NCBI GenBank assembly: GCA_005883115.1
Contig: VAZQ01000124.1
Span: forward strand, 11,606-21,003
From: Alphaproteobacteria bacterium
GTDB taxonomy: Bacteria; Pseudomonadota; Alphaproteobacteria; Rhizobiales; Xanthobacteraceae
Length of the DNA stretch: 9,398 nucleotides
Direction: 5' to 3'
Shown here: positions 1-6,456 of the stretch, one piece after another
How positions within the stretch are numbered: the first letter of the stretch is position 1
Layout: each line of letters opens with the position of its first letter
Translations under genes and position numbers: made by a program
The notes under the pieces: generated by a model
What the model was told of the DNA's origin: nothing
Database searches by the model: none
What the model saw: the letters and a program-made list of their open reading frames with translations, nothing else

Positions 1-1971
1 ACATTGGCGAAGCTGCTGCACGTTGACGCCAAGAAGTTGTGGCCGCCGGCGCTTGATCACGTCAGCGTCGACAAAGGCTACGAGGCCGCGCTCGGCGCAG
101 CGCTCGGGGATGATCTCGAGGCGCCGATCGACCCGTCGGCGCCCATGCGCTGGACGGGCGCCAACATCGATGCGAGCGATCCGGCGCTACCGGATGGAGT
201 CAAACCGCTCGGCGATCACGTCAATGCGCCGCAGCAACTGAGGCGCCGTCTTGCGCAGATCGGCGTGATCAACCGCGAAGCGGCTGCGCGCCTCGTCCCA
301 CTGCTCAAACCAGGGCAGCGGCTCGTCTCGCGCGAGGGCGACCTCTGGCGCTGGGACGGCTTCTCGGTCGCGGCCGACGCGCCTGCCGGCGCCGCGCGGC
401 GCCTCGCCGGCAAGAACCGGCTCGCCGATATCGAGGCCGAGTTCGAGACGGTGCGCCGCGAGGTCGAGAACAAACAGGCGGCGGTTACGGCCGCCGAGAC
501 CGAGACCGCTTCCGCGGCGACGGCCGAAACCGACGCGCGCGTGCGCTGGCGCGCGCTGCAGCAGGAAGCGCAGACGGCGCGCGATCGGCACGCCGAAGCC
601 GAACGCCAGGCGGGCCGTAACGCCGCGCGCCTTTCCGCGCTGGGCGAGGCCAAGACGCGACTGAGCGCGAGCCGCGAGGAGGCGATGGCTGGGCGTAACG
701 AAGCGCAGCGCGCGCTCACAGTGCTGCCGCCGGCGGCGAGCATCGAGACGCAACTTGCCGCAGCGCGCGGCGACATTGAGGGGAAACGGGCGCGACTTGC
801 CGAACTGCGCGCGGACGCGCAGGCGCTCGCGCGCGAAGCGGAGATCTCCGCGCGGCGGCTCGCCGCCATCAGCGCAGACCGCGAAGCGTGGAGCGCGCGT
901 AAGGACGGCGCTGCAACGCAGATCGAAACGCTGCAAGCGCGCGTCGAAGAAGCCAAGGCCGAGCGCGCAAGCCTTGCAGAGGCCCCACGCATGTTCGAGG
1001 ACAAGCGCCGCGCGCTCATCGGCGAGATCGAAACCGCGCAAGAGTCGCGCCGCGCCGCGGCCGATCAGCTCGCGCAAGGCGAGAGCGTGCTCGCTGAGGC
1101 TGACCGCGCGCAACGCGGGGCGCTCGAAGCGGTGGGCGCTGCGCGTGAGGAGGCGGCGCGGGCCGAAGAGCGCTTCGAAGGCGGCAAGCGTCGGCTCGGC
1201 GACGTCGCCCGCGAAATTCACGACATGCTCGAGATCGAGCCCGCCGAAGTCGCAAGCCTTGCCGGGATCGCGCCCGACAAGCCGCTGCCGGACGTCGCGG
1301 AGGTTGAAGCCAAGATCGAGCGGCTGCGCCGCGAGCGCGAGCGGCTCGGTGCTGTCAATCTGCGCGCGGAGGAAGAGCTGCGCGAGGTCGAGACGCAGCA
1401 CGGCTCGCTCGCGAGCGAGCGCGACGACCTCGTCGAGGCGATCAAGCGGCTCCGGCAGGGCATCCAGAACCTCAACCGCGAAGCGCGCGAGCGGCTGCTT
1501 GCCTCCTTCGAGCTGGTCAGCAAGCACTTCAAGCACTTGTTCACTGAACTGTTCGGCGGCGGCACGGCGGAGCTGCAGCTCGTGGAGCACGAGGATCCGT
1601 TGGAAGCAGGCCTCGAAATTGTCGCCAAACCGCCGGGTAAGAAGCCGGCGACGCTGTCCCTGCTTTCGGGCGGCGAGCAGGCGCTCACCGCGCTCGCACT
1701 TATCTTCGCGGTGTTCTTGACCAACCCGGCGCCGATCTGCGTGCTGGACGAGGTCGACGCGCCGCTCGATGATCATAATATCGAGCGCTTCTGCGACTTG
1801 CTCGACGAGATGACGCGCTCGACCGATACGCGCTTCGTGATCATCACGCACAATCCGATCACCATGGCGCGCATGAACCGCCTCTATGGCGTCACCATGG
1901 CCGAACGGGGCGTGTCGCAGCTCGTCTCCGTCGACCTGGAAGGCGCGGTCAAGTTGCGCGAGGCGGTGTGA
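1..1971 (+). CDS. smc: Chromosome segregation protein SMC, C-terminal half (partial, 5' end outside window)
   Basis: SMC is a homodimeric ATPase that, with ScpA and ScpB, compacts newly replicated DNA and helps segregate chromosomes. The frame is open from base 1, so the gene starts upstream; about 656 residues are visible of a family length near 1150. Residues 1-130 fit the hinge and its flank, with GYEAALGAALGDDL and LVSREGDLWRWDGF. Residues 140-500 are a long Ala/Glu/Arg-rich coiled coil. The ABC head follows: signature LSGGEQALTALALIFAVF from about residue 555, Walker B CVLDEVDAPLDD (catalytic Glu about residue 584) with its D-loop, and the H-loop ITHN (His about residue 617). All ATPase motifs of the C-terminal lobe look intact. 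Walker A would be in the missing N-terminus. No clear intrinsic terminator follows the TGA. Antisense open frames here are a side effect of high GC. Confidence 0.97.
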   Translation, partial: TLAKLLHVDAKKLWPPALDHVSVDKGYEAALGAALGDDLEAPIDPSAPMRWTGANIDASDPALPDGVKPLGDHVNAPQQLRRRLAQIGVINREAAARLVPLLKPGQRLVSREGDLWRWDGFSVAADAPAGAARRLAGKNRLADIEAEFETVRREVENKQAAVTAAETETASAATAETDARVRWRALQQEAQTARDRHAEAERQAGRNAARLSALGEAKTRLSASREEAMAGRNEAQRALTVLPPAASIETQLAAARGDIEGKRARLAELRADAQALAREAEISARRLAAISADREAWSARKDGAATQIETLQARVEEAKAERASLAEAPRMFEDKRRALIGEIETAQESRRAAADQLAQGESVLAEADRAQRGALEAVGAAREEAARAEERFEGGKRRLGDVAREIHDMLEIEPAEVASLAGIAPDKPLPDVAEVEAKIERLRRERERLGAVNLRAEEELREVETQHGSLASERDDLVEAIKRLRQGIQNLNREARERLLASFELVSKHFKHLFTELFGGGTAELQLVEHEDPLEAGLEIVAKPPGKKPATLSLLSGGEQALTALALIFAVFLTNPAPICVLDEVDAPLDDHNIERFCDLLDEMTRSTDTRFVIITHNPITMARMNRLYGVTMAERGVSQLVSVDLEGAVKLREAV

Positions 1972-2090
1972 TCCGTCAGGTGCCCTAGGCGGCACAGCAC
2001 GCGGAAGATGCGTGCAAGCGCGCTGGTGGCGCCGCCACTCGCCATCCCCGTAGCACGGCGACGCGGCCGCGGCGCTAACCTGCGGTCCGA

Positions 2091-2295
2091 ATGCAGGATC
2101 AAGCGGCAAGCCGGGTGAAATCTCCGCAAGTTCAAAAGTGCCTCGAGAAGGCCGCCTACTGCGAACGCATGGCCTCAATCGTCTCCGACGCGGAATGCAA
2201 GATTCCAGTTCGCGGCAGTGGCCAAGCAGTGGCAGCACCTGGCCAAGCAGATCGAGAAATTGGAATCCACATACAAACGCGCCGCGGAGCGCTAG
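2091..2295 (+). pseudogene. Small helical-hairpin protein, broken by a one-base insertion (copy A of a five-member family)
   Basis: From ATG 2091 the frame reads KCLEKAAYCERMASIVSDAE up to about base 2204, then turns into Arg/Gly-rich nonsense. Skipping one C at 2205/2206 lets the sequence continue as QFAAVAKQWQHLAKQIEKLE and stop at TAG 2293-2295. The repaired product is 67 aa. Repair restores the spacing shared with four other small proteins in this window: Cys at position 1, Ala at 5, a basic residue at 14, Trp at 24. The function of the family is unknown to me; the sequence predicts two amphipathic helices. No convincing ribosome binding site precedes the ATG, which fits a decaying gene. 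A sequencing or assembly error in the CC run is the main alternative, in which case this is an intact gene. If the unrepaired frame were used, it would run to 2387. Confidence 0.7.
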
Positions 2296-2332
2296 CTAGC
2301 GTGGTCCGCGGGTCAGCCGCTCAATGGTTCCG

Positions 2333-2596
2333 TCAGCGGCGCGGAGCGGGACTGCGGCGGCGCTCGAGCGTGCGGCTCACCGGATAAGGGACGTAACGCC
2401 CGGCGCGAGGGGGAGACAGTGGTGTCGGCGTGCCGTGCTCGTCGACGAAATCAAGGAACGCGTACCGATTTGCCACCGTGATCCAGGAATCGCGCATCCT
2501 GACGTAGAACTCGCGCTCGTCCTTCAGATCGGCCTCCTGCGCGAGCCTCGCGCATTGGGCCGCCATCCGCCATGCGTGGTCGGACTTGGATCGCAT
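2333..2596 (-). CDS. Small helical-hairpin protein of unknown function (copy B)
   Basis: An 87-aa product. The first 45 residues form the family core, with CARLAQEADLKDEREFYVRM and then DSW: Cys, Ala four later, Arg at 14 and Trp at 24, matching the other four copies. The C-terminal half is Pro/Arg-rich (PTPLSPPRAGRYVPYP) and has no counterpart in the copies. ATG 2596 is chosen over the adjacent TTG at 2599 because AAGG lies 7 nt upstream (GAAGGCAGGTTG before the ATG). It converges with broken copy A, whose stop is 38 bp away, and is divergent from the DUF6894 gene. No cofactor or catalytic motif is visible. Function is unknown. Confidence rests on the shared spacing and a good ribosome binding site. 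Confidence 0.72.
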   Translation of the reverse strand: MRSKSDHAWRMAAQCARLAQEADLKDEREFYVRMRDSWITVANRYAFLDFVDEHGTPTPLSPPRAGRYVPYPVSRTLERRRSPAPRR

Positions 2597-2782
2597 CAAC
2601 CTGCCTTCATTGCCCGCAACCTAGCAGGTCATGATATCCGCATTGGGGTTGGTGTCTGTTCGATCGGCGACTCACGTGGAACTATTTTTGAGCTTGCGTG
2701 CCGCAACTTTTTCGTTGCCTGTTGGCTCCTGATGGAACGAAACGGCGCGTGCTGGCTTGCTGGGTGAACGGGAGATGAGACC

Positions 2783-3277
2783 ATGCCGCGTTACTTTTTT
2801 CATCTCAGCTTTGGCCAGCGCGTGGTGTCGGACGAGGACGGCTTCGAGCTGCCGAACCGGTCAGCCGCCTGCACCGAGGCCTTGGCCGTGGTGCGCGAGC
2901 TGACCAATTCCGAAGTCAGCGGCGGTTCGCGCCGGTGGGCGAGCTGGTTCCTCGAAGTGGCGGACGAAAGCGGCGGCTTCTTCCGCACACCCATCGGTCA
3001 CCCCGCGCTCGAAGTCGTGACGCGGGAGGCGCCACGCGCCGAACCGCGCGAGGCTGTTTGGCTAACGCCACGGCTACCCTCAGACCTGCCCGCAAAAGGC
3101 CGCGTCGCCGACATCGTTCGGGAGATGTTGGCCCGACGGCAGCACACCGCCGAACTGCTCCAAGCCAACAATCGGCTCCGGCTCGAGCTTTCATCCATTT
3201 ATCTCGGCAGCGAAGGCGCACGCATCCGCGCCAGCCGCTTGGTTTCGCTCGCCCGGGCCGCCAGCGGCCGATATTGA
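2783..3277 (+). CDS. DUF6894 family protein
   Basis: A 164-aa protein that starts MPRYFFHLSFGQRVVSDEDG, the typical opening of DUF6894 (aromatic-rich first strand, then a D-D/E-G-x-E-L turn). The domain covers roughly residues 1-70, including a helix around ACTEALAVVRELT and the strand WFLEVADESG. The family is common in Bradyrhizobium relatives and has no established biochemical role that I know of. Residues 105-160 look helical and Leu/Arg-rich (IVREMLARRQHTAELLQANN), possibly an oligomerisation or binding segment beyond the usual short DUF6894 unit. There is no signal peptide or membrane segment, so it is probably cytoplasmic. GGAG at 2771-2774, 8 nt before the ATG, supports the start. The gene stands alone, with non-coding sequence on both sides. 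Confidence 0.88.
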   Translation: MPRYFFHLSFGQRVVSDEDGFELPNRSAACTEALAVVRELTNSEVSGGSRRWASWFLEVADESGGFFRTPIGHPALEVVTREAPRAEPREAVWLTPRLPSDLPAKGRVADIVREMLARRQHTAELLQANNRLRLELSSIYLGSEGARIRASRLVSLARAASGRY

Positions 3278-3614
3278 GCTCTGGCAGCAGCTCCTCGCGG
3301 CGGCGGTTCTTCGATCGATGATCCCAACCCTGGGCCATCCCGGGGCATGCAAGCTGCCCGGTGTGCGCAAGGAAGACGGTCCCCTAACTATCGCTACTGA
3401 CTAACGATTCCGCGCTCGCCGGCTGCGCACAAAATCGGGTGCGGATCACAATGCGATGACCACAGCTTTGCTGACTCGCAGCATGGGAGGTGATAAGCTC
3501 ACGGACGGGCGGAACTTTTTGCACCTAACCTCATTCAAGAAACAAATCGTCCGTAGAAGGCAATTTCATATAGCCTGATTTGGCGCGTCGCCCGTGATGA
3601 GGAGTGACACGACG
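3278..3614. other. Intergenic region upstream of the Crp/Fnr-type gene
   Basis: There are 337 bases without a gene I can support on either strand. The first part includes GGCCATCCCGGGGCATGC, a short imperfect palindrome. The second half is more AT-rich than its surroundings, as expected for a promoter region, and holds one near-match to an EcfG promoter at 3511-3535. No terminator with a U-tract follows the DUF6894 gene. Confidence 0.5.
3511..3535 (+). promoter_or_regulatory. Weak EcfG-type promoter candidate upstream of the Crp/Fnr gene
   Basis: GGAAC at 3511-3515, 16 bases, then CATT at 3532-3535: one mismatch from GGAAC-N16-CGTT. It would give a leader of about 70 nt to the preferred start at 3615. 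A single mismatch in the -10 box makes this tentative; it is listed because four exact copies exist in the window. Confidence 0.3.
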
Positions 3615-4352
3615 ATGCCGTATGGCACCCCCCCTGTTGCCCGGCAGCTCGAGCACGGACGATTCAACCGTTTCCTGGCGACATTGCCGCCGCATGATTT
3701 TGCCCTGTTGGCGCCGCACCTGCGCACGCTCCCCCTCGAGCGCAGCGTAATGCTGCAGGACGTCGGCGAGGAGATCGAGCACGTTTATTTCCCACATACC
3801 GGTATGGTGTCGCTGGTCGCGGTCATGCAGAGCGGCGCGACGGTCGAAACGGCAACCATCGGGCGTTGGGGCATCATTGGCGCGAGCGCCGCGCTGGGAG
3901 CAAAGTCGGCGGTCGCCCGCGCGGTCGTGCAGTTGCCGGGGACGGCGGCGTGGATCTCGGCCGCGCACTTTCACGCGGCTGCCGGGCAAAGCGCGGCAAT
4001 CCGCGACCTCGTCGTGCGCTACAACGACATCTTGCTGGGGCAAATCCAGCAGTCGGTCGCGTGCAACGCGCTGCATGCCATGGAGGCGAGACTTTGCCGG
4101 TGGCTATTACAGACGCACGATTGCATCGATGGCAACGCGATCCCGCTAACGCAGGAGTTTTTAGGCCAGATGCTCGGCGTGCGCCGCACCACCGTGACCA
4201 TCGCCGCCCGCCTTCTGCAGGGGGCTGGTCTCATCCGCTACCGGCGCGGACTGATCCACATCCTCGACCGCCAGGCGTTGGAAGAAATCGCCTGCGAATG
4301 CTACGCGGCCACGCGCAGCAAGGCAGAGAAGCTGTTTCCCTCCCCCCGATAG
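3615..4352 (+). CDS. Crp/Fnr family transcriptional regulator
   Basis: A 245-aa regulator with an N-terminal cyclic-nucleotide-binding-like beta-roll (about residues 15-130) and a C-terminal Crp-type winged helix-turn-helix (about residues 175-225), where FLGQMLGVRRTTVTIAARLL holds the turn and recognition helix. Family members bind DNA as dimers and sense a small ligand or redox state. The usual cAMP phosphate-binding cassette (GE...R-A) is not recognisable: the equivalent stretch reads GRWGIIGASAALGAKSAVAR, so cAMP binding is doubtful. There is no N-terminal Cys cluster for an Fe-S centre; the CEC near the C-terminus is common in this subgroup as I recall it. ATG 3615 is preferred because GAGGAG lies 10 nt upstream. 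An in-frame GTG at 3594 and ATG at 3597 lack such a site and would add 6-7 residues. It is transcribed alone, and its targets cannot be read from the sequence. Confidence 0.9.
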   Translation: MPYGTPPVARQLEHGRFNRFLATLPPHDFALLAPHLRTLPLERSVMLQDVGEEIEHVYFPHTGMVSLVAVMQSGATVETATIGRWGIIGASAALGAKSAVARAVVQLPGTAAWISAAHFHAAAGQSAAIRDLVVRYNDILLGQIQQSVACNALHAMEARLCRWLLQTHDCIDGNAIPLTQEFLGQMLGVRRTTVTIAARLLQGAGLIRYRRGLIHILDRQALEEIACECYAATRSKAEKLFPSPR

Positions 4353-4532
4353 CGGGCCACAAACTTCCGCGATTTGCTTTCGAAACCGACGGCGAGTGAA
4401 CCAATTGCTCGGCTGAACCTCAGCCGCGGCCAAGCGCGCCACGCGAGAGTCGGGACCCCTACTTTCCGTGGACCTCCACTTTCGGGAGGACGACTGGAGA
4501 AGGTTCCATCGGCATAGCCGGTTATGCGTTTG

Positions 4533-4558
4533 GGAACGGTCGCCGCCACCGCCCGGTT
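4533..4558 (+). promoter_or_regulatory. Near-consensus EcfG promoter abutting small gene C
   Basis: GGAAC at 4533-4537, 17 bases, then GGTT at 4555-4558: one mismatch in the -10 box. Only 9 bases separate it from the ATG of the 53-aa gene, so a transcript from here would be nearly or fully leaderless. That gene indeed lacks a clear Shine-Dalgarno sequence. Confidence 0.4.
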
Positions 4559-4567
4559 CTTCCGGAC

Positions 4568-4729
4568 ATGGAACAAACAACGCAATTCCTGCGGTTTGCG
4601 GAGGAATGCCGCCGCTTGGCTCGCGAGGCTAAGAGCGAGCAGCACCGCAAACTCTTGGAGGAAATGGCGCAGGCCTGGGAGAAAGTAGCCAAGGAGGCCG
4701 ATCCGAAGAGCTCTCATTTATCGAGCTGA
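4568..4729 (+). CDS. Small helical-hairpin protein, 53 aa (copy C)
   Basis: This is a complete 53-aa gene and the shortest of the family here. It begins MEQTTQFLRFAEECRRLARE and ends in a Ser-rich tail. It shows the family spacing exactly: Cys, Ala four later, Arg at 14, Met at 20, Trp at 24 (within EEMAQAW). Two charged amphipathic helices with a short turn are predicted; no catalytic or metal site is seen. There is no good ribosome binding site, only GGA immediately before the ATG, but a near-EcfG promoter ends 9 nt upstream, which would suit leaderless translation. Its last 16 bases overlap the 3' end of copy D on the other strand. Function is unknown; stress-linked expression is an inference from the promoter. 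Confidence 0.75.
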   Translation: MEQTTQFLRFAEECRRLAREAKSEQHRKLLEEMAQAWEKVAKEADPKSSHLSS

Positions 4730-4881
4730 TCGGATGTTTCCTCTTCGTCGTGGCGCTGTGCCAGGCGCAGCCACACTTGCGCCATTTGCAACAAGGCGGC
4801 CCGCCCCTTGGGATCTTGGAGCGTGTTCGCCATCTCCAAACAGTGCGTGGCGTGACGCCGATACTCGTCTGATCGCCCCAT
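4714..4881 (-). CDS. Small helical-hairpin protein, 55 aa (copy D)
   Basis: The 55-aa product begins MGRSDEYRRHATHCLEMANT, continues with DPKGRAALLQMAQVWLRLAQ and ends in an acidic tail (HDEEETSDQLDK). The family spacing is exact: Cys, Ala four later, Arg at 14, Met at 20, Trp at 24. It lies tail-to-tail with copy C, overlapping it by 16 bp. A purine-rich GGGGGG sits 4 nt before the ATG and is a weak ribosome binding site. An exact EcfG promoter (GGAAC-N17-CGTT) ends 25 nt upstream of the ATG, which gives a normal short leader and makes this a credible general-stress gene. A longer open frame overlapping on the same strand in another register (4718-4903) lacks any family similarity and was rejected. 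Function is unknown. Confidence 0.78.
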   Translation of the reverse strand: MGRSDEYRRHATHCLEMANTLQDPKGRAALLQMAQVWLRLAQRHDEEETSDQLDK

Positions 4882-4906
4882 CGGGCCCCCCGCGCTGAGT
4901 CATATC

Positions 4907-4932
4907 AACGCGCGGAGCAGCTCGCGTGTTCC
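4907..4932 (-). promoter_or_regulatory. Exact EcfG-type promoter for small gene D
   Basis: Read on the minus strand: GGAAC (4932-4928), 17 bases, CGTT (4910-4907). This equals the alphaproteobacterial general-stress sigma factor consensus. The -10 box ends 25 nt before the ATG at 4881, so transcription should start about 20 nt upstream of the gene. Confidence 0.75.
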
Positions 4933-5071
4933 GACTGGCTAGAAGGATGGTCAGCGAAGGCTCGATGAGGCTTGCGTCGCCGAGCGAGCGGACGGGACGG
5001 GGGGCGCGGTGTCAGGATTGCCACTTGGGACATCGGGCGGAGGGCGCCCGCCCTCGGCGTTCGGATGTCGA

Positions 5072-5099
5072 ACCCCGCCAGAGTGGCCTCTGGCGGGGT
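5072..5099. terminator. Perfect 12-bp inverted repeat, terminator-like
   Basis: ACCCCGCCAGAG at 5072-5083 pairs perfectly with 5088-5099 around a 4-base loop (TGGC). It sits 43 bp downstream of the stop of the minus-strand gene 5143-5358, the right place for its terminator. Neither flank carries a real U-tract: on the minus strand the stem is followed by TCGACATCC. It may be a weak intrinsic terminator, a 3' stabilising hairpin or a protein-binding palindrome. Confidence 0.5.
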
Positions 5100-5142
5100 C
5101 TCCATACTTCTCGTTGGACCTGCGCGTTGGAAGGCGACCAGA

Positions 5143-5358
5143 TCAACTCACCTTGGCGAGCGTGCTTTGCGGCACGATCGCTGCGCGGTCGCGGGGGTGC
5201 AGCAACCGCATGGCCCTGACCACCTCGCGCCGCTCGAGAATGCCCACCAGCTTCGCGATGGTCAGTTCGGCATTGCGATCGGCAGAATTCAGATACGCCG
5301 CAAGCTCGGCTTGCGCCGCGCGGATTGCCTGGAGAATTGTTGGGAGCTCATCGTTCAT
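5143..5358 (-). CDS. Small protein of unknown function, 71 aa
   Basis: The product starts MNDELPTILQAIRAAQAELA and contains ERREVVRAMRLLHPRD. It is Ala/Leu/Arg-rich and probably all-helical, with no Cys, no signal peptide and no membrane segment. It does not show the C-x22-W spacing of the small family nearby, so it is a separate type. I recall similar short proteins in Bradyrhizobium relatives but no function. ATG 5358 is preferred over the GTG at 5364 because GAGG lies about 9 nt upstream, too close to the GTG. A near-EcfG promoter (GAAAC-N16-CGTT) ends 31 nt upstream, and a perfect hairpin lies 43 bp past the stop, so it is likely a single-gene transcript. Confidence 0.7.
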   Translation of the reverse strand: MNDELPTILQAIRAAQAELAAYLNSADRNAELTIAKLVGILERREVVRAMRLLHPRDRAAIVPQSTLAKVS

Positions 5359-5389
5359 ACGCACTTACCTCGTCTTTCTGGAGGAATAG

Positions 5390-5414
5390 AACGCGCGAAA
5401 GCCCATTCGGTTTC
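5390..5414 (-). promoter_or_regulatory. Near-consensus EcfG promoter for the 71-aa gene
   Basis: On the minus strand: GAAAC (5414-5410), 16 bases, CGTT (5393-5390). The -10 box is exact and the -35 box has one mismatch. It ends 31 nt before the ATG at 5358, a sensible promoter distance. Confidence 0.45.
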
Positions 5415-5631
5415 GGTTATGCAATCATCGGCCTCGCGCCGGTCCGCCCATTGCGCGGGAAAGACAATCGGGCATTATATAAGCGGCAGACCATCCGGCA
5501 CTTGAAAGGCTGCAGGGGAATTGACGGGCGCGAGAGAACCTAAATCGTCGGTCCGGATTAACGCTACCGGTCTTCGGCGATTTTGCTCGCCGAAGGCCAG
5601 TTGGGGCAGGTTCGACGGTTGGAAGGCGCGA

Positions 5632-5910
5632 ATGCGGGAACAGATAGGATATTGCTGGCAGAAGGCCGCGGAGTATGCGGCTCGCGCCGAGGAGGCCTCC
5701 GACAAAGAGACGCGCGAGCTTTTCATCCGCTTTCGCAATCAGTGGACCAGCGCCGCCGGAAGGCATGAATCCTCGCCTACGCCCGATGTGGCGAACGCCA
5801 CGCCGTCCTGGCCGTCCTCACCCAGACCCCAGTTCGGCACCAGCACGTGGCATACGCGCCCGTCCGATGGCCTCACGAGGACGACCGCGGAGCGGCTCGG
5901 CGCCGCGTAA
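5632..5910 (+). CDS. Small helical-hairpin protein with unrelated C-terminal tail (copy E)
   Basis: A 92-aa product opening MREQIGYCWQKAAEYAARAE and continuing DKETRELFIRFRNQW. The family spacing is kept with Tyr in place of the first Cys: Ala four later, Arg at 14, Phe at 20, Trp at 24. The core ends near residue 45. Residues 46-92 are Pro/Ser/Thr/Arg-rich (SSPTPDVANATPSWPSSPRP) and look like translated intergenic repeat rather than an evolved domain, so the original stop may have been lost. ATG 5632 is chosen because GGAAGG lies 5 nt upstream; the frame is open further upstream to 5521 but that part shows no similarity. No EcfG motif was found before it. Function is unknown. Confidence 0.65.
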   Translation: MREQIGYCWQKAAEYAARAEEASDKETRELFIRFRNQWTSAAGRHESSPTPDVANATPSWPSSPRPQFGTSTWHTRPSDGLTRTTAERLGAA

Positions 5911-5934
5911 CCAAATAGCCCGCCACCACACAGG

Positions 5935-6005
5935 GTGCCCGCGACAGCGGGGATCCATAGTCCAGAGCCCGTGGTCATTGGTCCCCGCTTGCGCGAGGAC
6001 GACAG
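5935..6005. repeat. Palindromic intergenic repeat (REP/BIME-like)
   Basis: Two similar arms face each other: CCCGCGACAGCGGGGATCCA at 5939-5958, which read in reverse is TGGATCCCCGCTGTCGCGGG, and TGGTCCCCGCTTGCGCGAGG further right at about 5979-5998. Each arm is itself an imperfect hairpin. The TGGATCCCCGC...GCGGG motif is typical of dispersed intergenic repeats in Bradyrhizobiaceae and other proteobacteria. The copy is degenerate. It lies in the convergent gap between copy E and the membrane-protein gene, where such repeats usually sit. Confidence 0.5.
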
Positions 6006-6026
6006 CTCTCGGGGACGATCGCCGCC

Positions 6027-6398
6027 TCAGTACATCGGTCGATAAGCGCCGAAGGACGGCTCGGCAGCATAGTTGGTCCCCTCGATCGGCTGCGGCCGAC
6101 GCGCAGGGCGTGTTCGGCTTTGGCTGGTGCTTGGCTTGATCTTCTTCGGTTCGGCCTTGACGGCAGGCGCGCTCGCTGCGCCCGTGGTTTCCGGCTCAGG
6201 CTCGACCCTGACATCGCGCTTGGCGACATCCCGCTCGGCGGCTTGCCGCTCTGAACGAAGCAATTCGACGTAACTTACCATCCTGGGCGGGGCGTTGTGT
6301 GCGGCCATGCCGGGATTGGGCAGCCGCGTCGGCTGCATCAAATAGTAGAGCACGAGCGCAAAACACGCCGCGACCGCGCAATAGAGACTGAGATGCAT
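6027..6398 (-). CDS. Hypothetical single-pass membrane or exported protein
   Basis: A 123-aa product. Residues 1-22 (MHLSLYCAVAACFALVLYYL) are a hydrophobic N-terminal segment, either a signal anchor or an uncleaved signal peptide; no lipobox follows. The rest is hydrophilic and low in complexity: a short helical part with LLRSERQAAERDVAKRDVRV, then a Pro/Ala/Lys/Arg-rich linker and a Tyr-containing end (SFGAYRPMY). This looks like a membrane-anchored periplasmic protein with a disordered tail. ATG 6398 puts the hydrophobic segment at the N-terminus and has a weak GGGGG 9 nt upstream. An in-frame ATG at 6449 would add 17 residues and has no ribosome binding site, but lies 9 nt after a near-EcfG promoter, so a leaderless longer form is possible. 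Function is unknown. Confidence 0.72.
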   Translation of the reverse strand: MHLSLYCAVAACFALVLYYLMQPTRLPNPGMAAHNAPPRMVSYVELLRSERQAAERDVAKRDVRVEPEPETTGAASAPAVKAEPKKIKPSTSQSRTRPARRPQPIEGTNYAAEPSFGAYRPMY

Positions 6399-6456
6399 GG
6401 CGAGCGCCCCCGCCAGGCCGTCAGGATCGCGTTCCGAAAATCCCGGCATCGACGAA

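Noticed and set aside
187..2238. 683-aa open frame on the minus strand
   Set aside because: It lies antisense to SMC, whose ABC head motifs are unmistakable; long antisense frames are expected at this GC content, and the protein resembles no family.
2455..2480. GGAAC-N17-CGTG on the plus strand as an EcfG promoter for the DUF6894 gene
   Set aside because: One mismatch, inside the coding region of the 2333-2596 gene and about 300 bp from the next plus-strand start.
3531..4076. 181-aa minus-strand frame over the Crp/Fnr gene
   Set aside because: Shadow of a clear Crp/Fnr regulator; no start signal and no family resemblance.
4718..4903. 61-aa minus-strand frame beginning MTQRGGPDGAIRR
   Set aside because: It overlaps the 55-aa gene in another register, lacks the family spacing, and its composition (Arg/Ala/Gly/Pro) is that of an off-frame reading.
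5468..5485. TATAAT-like sequence on the minus strand upstream of the 71-aa gene
   Set aside because: No -35 box at a workable distance (the nearest TTTCAA is about 22 bases away); the EcfG-like site closer to the gene fits better.
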